From positions 2,604,001 to 2,668,000 of the forward strand of contig NZ_CP096203.1 in assembly GCF_023195755.1 (NCBI RefSeq): a stretch of DNA of 64,000 bases. The letters run 5' to 3'. Position 1 is the first letter of the stretch; every line of letters starts with the position of its first letter. Under the pieces are notes generated by a model. The model did not search any database, was not told the DNA's origin, and was given only the letters and a program-made list of their open reading frames with translations. Made by a program: the position numbers and the translations under genes. Shown here piece after piece: positions 34,816-43,760 of this stretch. Source of the DNA: Chryseobacterium nepalense. Its GTDB lineage: Bacteria; Bacteroidota; Bacteroidia; Flavobacteriales; Weeksellaceae.

Positions 34816-36276
34816 TTACTTGCTCATCAATTTCCAAAGTTCATTAATGGTTTCTTTATCATCAAAATGATGTTTCACACCATTGATTTCCTGGTAGTTT
34901 TCATGGCCTTTTCCGGCTACGAGAACAATATCTTTCGGCTCAGCAAATTTTATCGCCATTTTAATAGCTTCCTTCCTGTCAGGAATGGAAGTATATTTGC
35001 TGAAGTTCTGGGGTTCTACACCCGCTTCAATTTCTTTGATAATGGCTGCAGGATCTTCCGTTCTCGGGTTGTCTGATGTGATAATCGCCAATGTTGATTT
35101 TTTGGTGGCAATATTTCCCATTTCAGATCTTTTAGCGTGATCCCTGTTGCCTCCACAACCGAAAACTGTGATCAGTCTTTCGTTTTTTGTCCTAATGTCG
35201 TTGATGCTGTCCAGAATGTTTTCCAAAGCATCCGGAGTGTGAGCATAATCTACAATAAAAATGATTCCGCCGTCTGATTTGAACGTTTCAAACCTTCCGG
35301 AAACCCTTTTTAGCTGGCTGATGGCCTGCAGAATTTCTTCCTGCTCAAAACCAAGCTCTGAAGCTATCCCAAACACCAGCAGTAAATTATAGACATTAAA
35401 TTTTCCCGTCAGCGTTGTCCAGAATTCTTTTCCGTTGAAATTCAGCAGCATTCCGTTAAAATCCACTTCCAGTAATCTTCCGTGATAGTCTGCCATGGTT
35501 TTCAAAGCATAAGACTTTTTTGCTGCCTTTGTGTTTTGAAGCATGACATTTCCGTTTTTATCATCAATATTTGTGATAGCAACGGCGTTTCCATCCAGCT
35601 CATCAAAAAATCTCTTTTTTGTTTTTAGGTACTCATCAAAGGTTTTATGATAATCCAGATGATCGTGGGTAAGATTAGTAAATCCGGCGATTTTAAAATG
35701 GAGGCCTTCAATCCTGTTTTGGGCAATACCGTGAGAACTTACTTCCATGAAGGCAAATTCACAGCCTTCTTCAACTGCCTGAGCCAGAATTTTATTAATA
35801 GTGATAACATCAGGTGTTGTATGGGTTGCAGGAATGATCTGGTCTGCAATTCTTATCTCTACTGTAGAAATCAATGCAGAATCATAGCCTAAATTTTTGA
35901 AAACATCAAAAAGTAAGGTAGAAACAGATGTTTTTCCATTGGTTCCTGTAACACCGATTAATTTTAATTTTTCTGAAGGATTTCCGTAGAAATTAGAGGC
36001 CAGCTGGCCCAGCGCTTTAGATGAATCTTTTACTTTAACATAAGTAATACTTTCATCAAGAATTTCCGGAAATTCTTCACAGACAATAGCTTTTGCGCCT
36101 TTTTCTTCAGAAGCTGCAATAAATGAATGTCCATCCACAACCGTTCCTCTCATTGCGATATACAAAGAGTTTTCCGTAACCCTTCTGCTGTCGAAAACCA
36201 ATTGTGAGATTTCACGGCTGTCATCACCATGAATTTCTAAAACTGGAATTCTCTTTAATAATTCATTTAACTGCAT
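34816..36276 (-). CDS. murE: UDP-MurNAc-tripeptide synthetase MurE (meso-diaminopimelate type)
   Basis: 486 residues. Adds the third stem residue. N-terminal VFDSRRVTENSLYIAMRGTVVDGH, P-loop GVTGTNGKTSVSTLLF, THTTPDVI, MEVSSHGIAQNRI, NLTHDHLDYHKTFDEYLKTK, and VDYAHTPDALENIL. The specificity motif reads DNPR (SDNPRTEDP), which marks the meso-diaminopimelate-adding form and not the lysine form; this agrees with Gram-negative peptidoglycan. It lies between ftsI and mraY. Confidence 0.97.
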   Translation of the reverse strand: MQLNELLKRIPVLEIHGDDSREISQLVFDSRRVTENSLYIAMRGTVVDGHSFIAASEEKGAKAIVCEEFPEILDESITYVKVKDSSKALGQLASNFYGNPSEKLKLIGVTGTNGKTSVSTLLFDVFKNLGYDSALISTVEIRIADQIIPATHTTPDVITINKILAQAVEEGCEFAFMEVSSHGIAQNRIEGLHFKIAGFTNLTHDHLDYHKTFDEYLKTKKRFFDELDGNAVAITNIDDKNGNVMLQNTKAAKKSYALKTMADYHGRLLEVDFNGMLLNFNGKEFWTTLTGKFNVYNLLLVFGIASELGFEQEEILQAISQLKRVSGRFETFKSDGGIIFIVDYAHTPDALENILDSINDIRTKNERLITVFGCGGNRDHAKRSEMGNIATKKSTLAIITSDNPRTEDPAAIIKEIEAGVEPQNFSKYTSIPDRKEAIKMAIKFAEPKDIVLVAGKGHENYQEINGVKHHFDDKETINELWKLMSK

Positions 36277-36316
36277 TTATACTGATGCTTTATATTCTTA
36301 AAATATTTTCATTTTT

Positions 36317-36360
36317 AATAGGATTTTATCCTATTCTGTTTTAAATTGTCCTTTCAGGAC
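36317..36360. repeat. paired short palindromes (ftsI-murE gap)
   Basis: AATAGGAT/ATCCTATT (36317-36335) and GTCC/GGAC around TTTCA (36348-36360). Related to the element at 30769-30813. Confidence 0.55.
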
Positions 36361-36367
36361 TGTTTCT

Positions 36368-38359
36368 TTAATTTTGCAGAGACAAATAAATTCTCTGATT
36401 CTTACTAATCATGGTGCCTTCCATTGGAAATTGCTCTTTAATTCTTCCTACGCCTTTAAAGTCAACACGATATCCCAAATTTTCCAATTGCGGAATCACG
36501 TTTTTACCGATCAGTCCCACAACATTGGGCATCTGTTTATTATTGACGGCTACTTTCACATTAGGCTCAACCATTTTATTGAGGTTTACCTTTCTGTCAA
36601 CGAGCATTTCTCTTTCAATATTTTGTGGCGTTTTCAGGAACGTTTTTCCAGCAATTTCCTTAAATACGGGGGCTGCAACCGTTGCTCCGTAAAACCCTTT
36701 CGAAGTATTCGGCTCGCTGATCATTACATAACACGTATATTTTGGATTATCAGCGGGATAGAAGCCTGCAAAGGAAGAGCGGTATTTCATAGGCCCGGGA
36801 AGCCAGTATTCAAATCTTGCCGTTCCTGTTTTTCCCGCCATTTTCAGATTCGGGGTAAAAATACTCTTAGCCGTACCTTTTTCCACAGCTTTTGTTAAAG
36901 CATGTGTCATCATTTTAACGGCTTTGTCGGATGCCATTCTGCTCACCATTACTTCTGGTTTTGCATTGTACATAACCTTTCCGTCTTTCATGATTTTATC
37001 GATGAATAGTGGCTTCAGCATTTTGCCATTGTTAGCAACACCGTTGTAGAAAGTTGTAAGCTGTAACAAGTTAATATTGGTAGAATATCCATAGGCGATG
37101 GATGCTAATGTTGCGGCATTCCATCTTTTACTTTCCGGAGTAAGAATTTTTGGTTTTGTAATTCCGGGAAGTTCGATATCCATTTTATCAAACAATTTCC
37201 AGCGTCTCAAATGATCAAGGAAAATCTGGGGTTTTTCCGCATAATATTTCGTAATAAGCTTTGCAGAGCCTACATTGCTGGATTTGGCCAAAACATCACT
37301 GATGTCGTATGTTCCGCCGCCGTGGCCATCGGAAATTCTTTGTTTGGCATATACCCAGATTCCGTTTCCTACATCTACGGTTGTATTTTCGTCAATAAAA
37401 CCGTCGTCCATTGCAGCGAGAAGGGAAATGGTTTTAAAAGTGGAACCGGGTTCGATATTATCTTTTAAGGCATAATTGTAAGAATCTACATACTCTCCGT
37501 CATCGTTTCTTCTTAGGTTCACCATTGCGCGAACCTTTCCTGTTTCCACTTCCATTACAATGACAGTTCCGTGTTTTGCTTCGAAATTAACAAGCTGTTT
37601 CTGCAAAGCCGAGTGCGCAATATCCTGAATTCTAAGGTCTAGCGTAGTGTAAACATCTTCTCCGTCAACAGGCTCCTGAACTTTCCAGAAGTCAATCGGT
37701 TTCCACTGTGAGGAATTAATTCTCTGTTCCAGTCTTTTTCCGTCGGTTCCTCTTAAATATTTTGAGAAAGCACCTTCAAGACCGGAACTGTACTCACCGT
37801 TATCCATTCCGATTGTTCCTGCTCCGATTTCGGAAGTAGCCAGTTCTCTTTTATAGTTTCTGTCGACAATAAAGCCTCCTTTATTTTTGCCTTTTTTGAA
37901 AATCGGGAATCTGCGGATTCTGTCGTACTGGTCAAAATCAAGACCTTTCACCAAAGTGTAATATTGGTTTTTCTTTTTTCTCTGCTCGTCAAACTTTTTT
38001 CTGAAGTCACCTCTTGGTTTCCCAAACATTTTGCTCAAAGAATCCGTTAATGCACCGATATTATTCGTGTAAACGGTATCCTTCATCGTTTTAAAATCAA
38101 GATAAATATCATAACGCATGACAGTTGTTGCGAGGATAGAACCATCTGAAGCGAAAAGATTTCCACGGGCAGCTTTAAGAGTGGCTTCGCGGTAATTTTT
38201 ATTAATGTAATCGTCTTTAATTTCCTGAACATTAGTATTCTGAAGGATTACAATCCTTGCTAAAAACATGACAAACACGCACAAAGCTACCACTGCAAAG
38301 AGGTAGCCCCAACGTAACGTTTTTTTACGCTTGTTATCGTATTCATTTTGTTTTTGCAT
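36368..38359 (-). CDS. ftsI: septal peptidoglycan transpeptidase FtsI (class B PBP with PASTA domain)
   Basis: 663 residues. N-terminal membrane helix (about 15-37), PBP dimer domain (ATLKAARGNLFASDG, ATTVMRYDIYLD), transpeptidase domain with SxxK in EPGSTFKTISLL, SSN in LAKSSNVGSAKL and KTGTAR. The C-terminal 65 residues form a PASTA-like domain (MPNVVGLIGKNVIPQLENLGYRV). The enzyme cross-links septal peptidoglycan with FtsW. Its start overlaps the ftsL end by 17 nt, indicating translational coupling. Confidence 0.95.
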   Translation of the reverse strand: MQKQNEYDNKRKKTLRWGYLFAVVALCVFVMFLARIVILQNTNVQEIKDDYINKNYREATLKAARGNLFASDGSILATTVMRYDIYLDFKTMKDTVYTNNIGALTDSLSKMFGKPRGDFRKKFDEQRKKKNQYYTLVKGLDFDQYDRIRRFPIFKKGKNKGGFIVDRNYKRELATSEIGAGTIGMDNGEYSSGLEGAFSKYLRGTDGKRLEQRINSSQWKPIDFWKVQEPVDGEDVYTTLDLRIQDIAHSALQKQLVNFEAKHGTVIVMEVETGKVRAMVNLRRNDDGEYVDSYNYALKDNIEPGSTFKTISLLAAMDDGFIDENTTVDVGNGIWVYAKQRISDGHGGGTYDISDVLAKSSNVGSAKLITKYYAEKPQIFLDHLRRWKLFDKMDIELPGITKPKILTPESKRWNAATLASIAYGYSTNINLLQLTTFYNGVANNGKMLKPLFIDKIMKDGKVMYNAKPEVMVSRMASDKAVKMMTHALTKAVEKGTAKSIFTPNLKMAGKTGTARFEYWLPGPMKYRSSFAGFYPADNPKYTCYVMISEPNTSKGFYGATVAAPVFKEIAGKTFLKTPQNIEREMLVDRKVNLNKMVEPNVKVAVNNKQMPNVVGLIGKNVIPQLENLGYRVDFKGVGRIKEQFPMEGTMISKNQRIYLSLQN

Positions 38360-38708
38360 CTGTACTGTCCAGTTTTATGAGCAATTTATGAGGATGGCTT
38401 TCCAGGGTCATCAAAGAATCCCGGGCGACTTCTTTCCCCAACTCCGATTCCATTTTTACTTTGATCAGCTTACTTTGTGCATAAGCGTTTCGTGATTTAT
38501 ATTCTTCTGTTTCTTCCTTTAAGGCATTAACGATTTCTATCTTTTTATTAACCAGGTGATTGCTGTAAATCATGGCCATCATCAGCACAAAGAGCAGGAG
38601 AAAATACCGGTAATGTATTTTGATTTCATCCCGGTTCAGGAAATTTCCTTTTATAATGTCTATAAAAGTGAGTTTTTTCTGAGGACGATATGTTGTTCTT
38701 TTTGCCAC
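38343..38708 (-). CDS. ftsL: FtsL-like cell division protein
   Basis: 121 residues. A cytoplasmic basic N-terminus (MAKRTTYRPQKKLTFIDI), one transmembrane helix (about 32-50, YFLLLFVLMMAMIYSNHLV) and a periplasmic coiled coil (KIEIVNALKEETEEYKSRNAYAQSKLIKVKME). Sequence identity to E. coli FtsL is not evident; topology, size and place between rsmH and ftsI decide the call. FtsL forms a complex with FtsB and FtsQ and activates FtsWI. The gap before it (38709-38811) holds a nested palindromic repeat. Confidence 0.85.
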   Translation of the reverse strand: MAKRTTYRPQKKLTFIDIIKGNFLNRDEIKIHYRYFLLLFVLMMAMIYSNHLVNKKIEIVNALKEETEEYKSRNAYAQSKLIKVKMESELGKEVARDSLMTLESHPHKLLIKLDSTDAKTK

Positions 38709-38745
38709 AGACTTTGTCTGATTTATTTTTATATTATTTTGTTAA

Positions 38746-38808
38746 CCACCCCGTCAAAAATTCTTTGAATTTTCGCCACCCCTCCAGAGGAGGGGAAGTT
38801 GCGGGTGG
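38746..38808. repeat. nested palindromic CCACCCCGTCAAAAATTC repeat
   Basis: Inside a weak outer pair (CCACCC and GGGTGG, ends 38746 and 38808) lie two hairpins: AAAATTC/GAATTTT (38757-38773) and CCCCTCC/GGAGGGG (38779-38795). I recognise the sequence type as a dispersed intergenic element common in Flavobacteria; copies elsewhere are not in this window. Confidence 0.75.
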
Positions 38809-38811
38809 AAT

Positions 38812-39708
38812 TTATCCTACCTTGATTCCTGTTCTCATTTTAGCACTTCTGGCTCTTGAGTTTTCTTCAATTTCTTTTTCATCCGGGATAATCGCTTTGC
38901 TTTTTACCAGCTCGAATGCTTTTTTATAATTTCCGTAAATATCTCTTTCCGGTTCTCCTTCAAACATTCCGTTTTTCAAAAATCTTTTTACCAGCCTGTC
39001 TTCCAGGGAGTGGTAAGAAATGACAACCAGTCTGCCTTCAGGTTTTAAAACATTGTATGCCTGAACAAGCATTTCTTTCAATACTTCCAGCTCCTGATTT
39101 ACTTCAATCCTGATCGCCTGAAATAACTGGGCATAAAATTTATTTACCTTATGCGGCGGAATGTAACTGAAAAGTTTTTTCAGATCTTCCGTTGTTTCTA
39201 TGCTTTTTGTTTTCCGGTGATGCACAATATCTCTTGCCAGCTTTCTTGCTTCTCTCAACTCACCGTAATGGTAAAATATATCCGCAAGCTCTCCTTCTTC
39301 ATAATCATTGATAACTCTTTTAGCATCAAGATTCTGCATTACGTTCATTCTCATATCCAGTGGAGCATTGCTTCTTGTGGAAAAGCCTCTGTCGGCCTCA
39401 TCAAATTGGTGGGATGAAACTCCAAGGTCGGCCAGAATACCGTCTACTTGGGAAACACCATGCATCAGCAGAGAGTTTTCGAGAAATCTGAAATTCTGAT
39501 TGATTAATGTAAATCTCGGGTCATCGATCGTATTTTTAAGAGCATCGAGATCCTGATCAAAGCTGAAAAGCCTTCCTTTGTCGGAGAGTCGGCTCAATAT
39601 TTCTCTTGAATGGCCGCCACCGCCAAAAGTACAGTCCACGTATGTTCCGTCTGGATTCGTTACCAAATCATCAACACTTTGCTTCAACAAAACGGGGTTA
39701 TGATACAT
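38812..39708 (-). CDS. rsmH: 16S rRNA (cytosine(1402)-N(4))-methyltransferase RsmH
   Basis: 298 residues. Uses S-adenosylmethionine to methylate C1402 in the ribosomal P site. Motifs: YHNPVLLKQSVDDL at the start, VDCTFGGGGHSREIL (SAM site), LADLGVSSHQFDEADRGFS, LDMRMN, KFYAQLFQAIRIEVNQELE, and VISYHSLEDRLVKRF, with the basic C-terminal RARSAKMRTG. Formerly mraW, second gene of the dcw operon. Confidence 0.97.
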   Translation of the reverse strand: MYHNPVLLKQSVDDLVTNPDGTYVDCTFGGGGHSREILSRLSDKGRLFSFDQDLDALKNTIDDPRFTLINQNFRFLENSLLMHGVSQVDGILADLGVSSHQFDEADRGFSTRSNAPLDMRMNVMQNLDAKRVINDYEEGELADIFYHYGELREARKLARDIVHHRKTKSIETTEDLKKLFSYIPPHKVNKFYAQLFQAIRIEVNQELEVLKEMLVQAYNVLKPEGRLVVISYHSLEDRLVKRFLKNGMFEGEPERDIYGNYKKAFELVKSKAIIPDEKEIEENSRARSAKMRTGIKVG

Positions 39709-39753
39709 GTTTAAGTTGTGTTTTTTAGCTTTTTAATTAATAATCAACTTCGT

Positions 39754-40212
39754 TTATTCCTCATCGAAAGCGCCCATCACATCTTCGGCTAGGCTTGCAA
39801 AGTCTTCTTCGTTGATGGAAATTACTTTTTCGTAAGCGTCTTTATCCCATATTTCGAAGAGTTCTCCTGCGCTTGTAATTACAATATCTTTCTGAAGGTT
39901 TGCGAAAGTCATCAGATCTTTTGAGATCTGAAGTCTTCCTGCATTGTCCAGCTCTACTGTTTTTACACCTGCCGTAAACATTCTAATGAAATCAGCATTC
40001 TTTTTAATGAATCTGTTTAGTTTATTAATTTTGCCCATCACTTTATCCCATGCATTCATAGGGTAAACTTCCAGACAGGATTGGAACACGGATCTTTTAA
40101 CTACAAACGTTTTATCGTCGAAGTTTTCCATTTGTTTAATCAAAGAAGAAGGTAGCTTTAAACGCCCTTTATCATCGATTTTACACTCATATGTTCCAAT
40201 GAAATTTTTCAT
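39754..40212 (-). CDS. mraZ: transcriptional regulator MraZ
   Basis: 152 residues from the ATG at 40212. MraZ is an AbrB-fold protein that binds upstream of the dcw operon and represses it. Both SpoVT-AbrB-like repeats show: YECKIDDKGRLKLPSSL and KTVELDNAGRLQISKDLM, each with DxxGR. First gene of the dcw cluster. A -7 box at 40226-40219 places transcription start close to the ATG at 40212, so the mRNA is nearly leaderless; the longer frame to 40251 is therefore unlikely. Confidence 0.95.
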   Translation of the reverse strand: MKNFIGTYECKIDDKGRLKLPSSLIKQMENFDDKTFVVKRSVFQSCLEVYPMNAWDKVMGKINKLNRFIKKNADFIRMFTAGVKTVELDNAGRLQISKDLMTFANLQKDIVITSAGELFEIWDKDAYEKVISINEEDFASLAEDVMGAFDEE

Positions 40213-40218
40213 TTGGGA

Positions 40219-40261
40219 CAAATTTATATAATAATTTCCAAAAGTTCCCACTTTTTCCCAC
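40219..40261 (-). promoter_or_regulatory. mraZ promoter with MraZ operator repeats
   Basis: On the minus strand GTGGGA (40261-40256), GTGGGA (40251-40246) and a weaker TTGGAA (40241-40236) repeat every 10 bp, as MraZ boxes do. Just downstream TAAATTTG (40226-40219) is a -7 box. The repeats cover the region where -33 contacts would be made, so MraZ binding should block the promoter. Confidence 0.7.
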
Positions 40262-40454
40262 TTTTTGCCTTAATGTTGATAAGTTTTATTAAATCTTGAA
40301 TTTCAGTTGTTTAGTAAACTGGTATATAGGGTGTTGACTAAGTTGTTATTCAGTCCATAGCAAAGTGTTTAAGAAAAAATGCTTTAAAAAGCAGTTTGGT
40401 ATATTATTTTTATTTTAAATTAGGCTTATCAAAATATTTTTGAGGTTTAATTTG

Positions 40455-40462
40455 TATTTTTG
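40455..40462 (+). promoter_or_regulatory. -7 box of the alpha/beta hydrolase gene
   Basis: TATTTTTG matches TAnnTTTG and predicts a start near 40469, 16 nt before the ATG at 40485. The longer frame from 40440 would begin upstream of the transcription start. Confidence 0.5.
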
Positions 40463-40484
40463 CAAGGCTTTATTAAGGCATTTT

Positions 40485-41246
40485 ATGATATTTAGTACAA
40501 AAAAAGAAAAGAAATACACCTTCATTGAGGCGGGAGAAGGACATCCATTGGTGCTGTTGCATGGTTTAATGGGTGGGTTGAGCAATTTCGATAAGATGGT
40601 TGATTTTTTTTCAGACAGGGGATTCAAAGTATATGTTCCCCAGCTGCCAATCTACGATTTGCCGGTACTCAATACCAATCTTACAACATTAGCAAAATAT
40701 ATCGCCAAGTTTATTGAAACCCATGTAGAAGCGCCCGTAACTATTGTAGGAAACTCAATGGGAGGGCATATAGGGCTGATTTTAACACTGGCAAGACCGG
40801 ATCTGATCAAAAATCTTGTTCTGACAGGAAGTTCAGGATTGTATGAAAGAACTTTCGGAGATAGTTTTCCGAGAAAAAACGACCGTTCGTATATCAGGAA
40901 AAAAACGGAAGAGGTTTTCTATGATCCTGCTATTGCTACGGAAGATCTTGTAGATGAGGTTTTTTCAGTGGTGAATGACAGGATGAAAGGGATCAAAACC
41001 GTCATGCTGGCCAGAAGCGCGATCAAGCATAATATGATTCATGATCTTCCGAAGATCCTTACGCCAACCTGTCTCATATGGGGAAAACAGGACAACGTAA
41101 CGCCTCCTGAAGTAGCGGAAGATATGCATAAATTCATTCCGAACTCTGATCTGTTCTGGATAGACAAATGCGGTCACGCAGCCATGATGGAAAAGCCGGA
41201 TGAGTTTAATGAAATTCTGTACAGCTGGTTAAAAGATAAAGTTTAA
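40485..41246 (+). CDS. alpha/beta-fold hydrolase
   Basis: 253 residues from the ATG at 40485. Oxyanion and nucleophile signs: LLHGLMGGLSNFDKM, the elbow GNSMGGHIGL (Ser), Asp in WGKQDNVTPPEVAEDM and His in KCGHAAMMEKPDEF. A helical cap lies between about residues 130 and 185. Cytoplasmic, no signal peptide. Substrate unknown; small esterases and meta-cleavage-type hydrolases share this layout. It is divergent from mraZ and 63 nt upstream of the EngB gene. Confidence 0.88.
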   Translation: MIFSTKKEKKYTFIEAGEGHPLVLLHGLMGGLSNFDKMVDFFSDRGFKVYVPQLPIYDLPVLNTNLTTLAKYIAKFIETHVEAPVTIVGNSMGGHIGLILTLARPDLIKNLVLTGSSGLYERTFGDSFPRKNDRSYIRKKTEEVFYDPAIATEDLVDEVFSVVNDRMKGIKTVMLARSAIKHNMIHDLPKILTPTCLIWGKQDNVTPPEVAEDMHKFIPNSDLFWIDKCGHAAMMEKPDEFNEILYSWLKDKV

Positions 41247-41309
41247 ATTAAATATAAATGAACCATTAAGAACTTTCTTAATGGTTTGTTTTTCTAAAAA
41301 TATTTTAAG

Positions 41310-41933
41310 ATGGTTATTAAAACAGCAACATTCGTAAAGAGTAGCGGTAAATGGCAGGATTGTCCGGAGCCCAATATTCCGGAATATGCTTTTATCGGAA
41401 GATCCAATGTTGGAAAATCTTCACTCATCAACGCCATGATGAATCATAAAGATCTCGCCAAAACTTCCCAAACTCCAGGGAAAACCCAGCTCATCAATCA
41501 TTTTTTAGTGAATGAAAACTGGTATCTTACGGATTTGCCGGGATATGGGTACGCTAAAGTGTCGAAGTCAATCAGAAAAGATTTTGAAAAGCTGATTACA
41601 AACTATATTCTTAACAGAAAAAATCTCGTTAATCTTTTTGTGCTGGTAGATTCCCGCCATAAACCCCAGACGATCGATATGGAATTCATTCAGTGGTGCG
41701 GGGAAAGCGGTGTGCCTTTTTCTATTGTCTTTACAAAAGTGGATAAACTAAAACCAAATGCCGCGATAAAAAATGTTGAAGATTATAAAACAGAGCTGCA
41801 CAAAACATGGGAAGATCTTCCTGAAATCTACGTAACCTCTGCGGAGAAAAAAGAAGGTTGCGATGAAATCCTTGATTTTATTCAAAAAACCAATGAATTT
41901 CTGGCTAATAATAATGTAAATTTCGATGAGTAA
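41310..41933 (+). CDS. ysxC: ribosome biogenesis GTP-binding protein EngB (YihA/YsxC)
   Basis: 207 residues of the EngB family of GTPases that act in large-subunit assembly. G1 GRSNVGKSSLINAMM, G2 TPGKTQ, G3 DLPGYGYAKV, G4 FTKVDK, G5 TSAEKKEG. Length is normal. Its last 8 nt overlap the next gene, so they share an mRNA. Confidence 0.96.
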   Translation: MVIKTATFVKSSGKWQDCPEPNIPEYAFIGRSNVGKSSLINAMMNHKDLAKTSQTPGKTQLINHFLVNENWYLTDLPGYGYAKVSKSIRKDFEKLITNYILNRKNLVNLFVLVDSRHKPQTIDMEFIQWCGESGVPFSIVFTKVDKLKPNAAIKNVEDYKTELHKTWEDLPEIYVTSAEKKEGCDEILDFIQKTNEFLANNNVNFDE

Positions 41934-42402
41934 TATTATCTGGAAGATCAAAACTTTTGAAGAATTTACCATTCCGGAATTATATAATGTTCTTAAAGCA
42001 AGAATCAATGTTTTTGTAGTAGAGCAGAACTGTCCATATCCTGATCTGGATGATTATGATCAGAAAGCAATTCATATCTGGGCTGAGAAAGACGGTGAAA
42101 TTCTCGCAAACTGCAGGATTTTTGACAAAGGCATTAAATATTCTGAAGCTTCGATTGGAAGAGTGCTGACCACTGAAAAGGGGAGAGGGAAAAATCTTGG
42201 AAAGCAGCTGATAGCCTATGCTCTTGAAGCTATCGAAGCACGCTTTTGTACCAGTGAAGTAAGAATTTCCGCACAGGATTATTTAATTAAATTCTACGGA
42301 GAATTCGGTTTTGAAGATACCGGAAAGAAATATCTGGAAGATGATATTCCGCATACGGAAATGATCCGCCGGAAAAAGCAGGAAAGGCTTTCAGATCTCT
42401 GA
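41926..42402 (+). CDS. GNAT family N-acetyltransferase (ElaA-like)
   Basis: 158 residues. The start resembles ElaA proteins (LYNVLKARINVFVVEQNCPYPDLDDYDQKAIHIW). The acetyl-CoA region is SIGRVLTTEKGRGKNLGKQLIAYALEAIE, and the end (FYGEFGFEDTGKKYLEDDIPHTEM) is also typical. Substrate unknown. The stop codon is inside a 12-bp terminator stem at 42383-42410. Confidence 0.9.
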   Translation: MSNIIWKIKTFEEFTIPELYNVLKARINVFVVEQNCPYPDLDDYDQKAIHIWAEKDGEILANCRIFDKGIKYSEASIGRVLTTEKGRGKNLGKQLIAYALEAIEARFCTSEVRISAQDYLIKFYGEFGFEDTGKKYLEDDIPHTEMIRRKKQERLSDL

Positions 42403-42412
42403 AAGCCTTTTC
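42383..42412. terminator. terminator between convergent genes
   Basis: AAAGGCTTTCAG (42383-42394) pairs with CTGAAAGCCTTT (42399-42410), loop ATCT. It overlaps the last codons of the acetyltransferase gene. Confidence 0.8.
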
Positions 42413-42439
42413 CAATATAAATCTAATTGTAAAAATGTT

Positions 42440-43507
42440 CTAATTTCCGTTTACGGGATTTTTTCTTTCGTAAGAATTATTGTCAAAACTGATTTTATAG
42501 CTGGATTTAAACAGTTTGCTTGGTTGATAATAATCTGTTGTAATAACCTGGGCACCACTTTCCTTAGCCTTTTCAAATCTTGAATAATCTTCTTTACGGG
42601 CTTCCATCGTATCTGCATCTGCCCGTGTTCTGATGATATATCCTTGTTTTACAAGCTCTGCAATTTCGGGATTCGGATCATTTCTGAATAACACCGCAGC
42701 CTCAGGCGTTCCCGGCTCGGAATTGGTGAAAATTATTCTTCCTTTCAGCGAAGGATGTCCTTTCATATAAAGATCTCTGTTTTCACTGTTGTTGTCGAGA
42801 ACAAACAGAAACTTGCCTTTCGCATCCTGTACCTTTGGCCAGTTTTTATTTAAAACAGCTTCATTTAAAGTTTTATAAGAACCGCGGATATCATCCGGAG
42901 TAATGATTTTATTTTCCCCTAAATATTTTCTGAGCTCATTGTCAAGATCATCAAAAAGTTTTGAAGTATAATGTTCCGCTTCTGTTCCGAACTGGTTGGC
43001 TTTTCCATCCTTTGGTTCCAGAGTAATAAAAACAGGATCATGATCAGGGTGCATGTCCGACCATTTCTTTAAATCTTTCAGGCAGTCTTCCAGTGTATAA
43101 TATTGTGTCTGGTAATCAATGTCTGTAATATGAATCATTTTATAGCCGGGCTTTTTCATTTTACCTTCGGGATCAAATGGCTGGGAAGTTTTTACAAGAT
43201 CCAGAATTTTAGGATGGGCATATTTTCCGCCTTTGCTGTCTGCGTACACATCTATTTCAAGATTTCTTAAGCCGAGGTCCAGCTGTTGCGGAATAGGAAT
43301 ATGTTCATACTGAATTCTCGGCAGAAAATTCAAGGTGTCTTTTTGTGATAAATAGCGGTACACTTCCGGCAAAATTGCCTTTTTATAAGAATTATGGGAG
43401 CCTATTACCTGTACCTGATTTATTTTTAGATTATTAAGATTCTGCGTCTGTGACTGGAAAAGTTGTATAGATGTTACATACAATCCTAAAAGAACTACCT
43501 TTTTCAT
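42440..43507 (-). CDS. secreted phosphoinositide phospholipase C-like protein (Ca2+-dependent)
   Basis: 355 residues with a signal peptide (KKVVLLGLYVTSIQLFQSQ). It belongs to the PI-PLC-like phosphodiesterase TIM-barrel group: first catalytic His in VIGSHNSYKKAI, metal-site region LRNLEIDVYADSKGG, second His likely in MIHITDIDYQTQ, and the LEPKDGKANQ and FVLDNNSENRDLY strands. Enzymes like this cleave the head group of phosphatidylinositol or release GPI-linked material. It is exported to periplasm or outside. Divergent from the SusC/SusD pair; a shared function with it is possible but unproven. A near-consensus -7 box (TAATTTCG, minus strand 43532-43525) precedes it. Confidence 0.8.
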   Translation of the reverse strand: MKKVVLLGLYVTSIQLFQSQTQNLNNLKINQVQVIGSHNSYKKAILPEVYRYLSQKDTLNFLPRIQYEHIPIPQQLDLGLRNLEIDVYADSKGGKYAHPKILDLVKTSQPFDPEGKMKKPGYKMIHITDIDYQTQYYTLEDCLKDLKKWSDMHPDHDPVFITLEPKDGKANQFGTEAEHYTSKLFDDLDNELRKYLGENKIITPDDIRGSYKTLNEAVLNKNWPKVQDAKGKFLFVLDNNSENRDLYMKGHPSLKGRIIFTNSEPGTPEAAVLFRNDPNPEIAELVKQGYIIRTRADADTMEARKEDYSRFEKAKESGAQVITTDYYQPSKLFKSSYKISFDNNSYERKNPVNGN

Positions 43508-43720
43508 TGTTTCGATTTTCTTTGGCGAAATTAGGAAGTCTTATGATAGTCGGCTTGTATATTATGTTAAGTGTTCTTTAAGATTATGTAAATGAATATA
43601 ACATGATGAATTATTAACTGGCTGAAAATTAAAATGTCAATTTTAAACAATCAATAAGGAATTGATATTTTATTGATTTTAAGATAATATTATGTTAAAA
43701 TGTTTTCAGGTTAAACGTTT

Positions 43721-43728
43721 TTACTTTG
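43721..43728 (+). promoter_or_regulatory. near-consensus -7 box of the SusC/SusD operon
   Basis: TTACTTTG differs from TAnnTTTG in one position; predicted transcription start is near 43735, before both candidate susC starts. Confidence 0.4.
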
Positions 43729-43760
43729 TATCCCGAAATAAAAACTAACGACGGGCAGAA

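Noticed and set aside
36374-36898. 174-residue frame on the plus strand
   Set aside because: Antisense to ftsI; composition unlike a protein.
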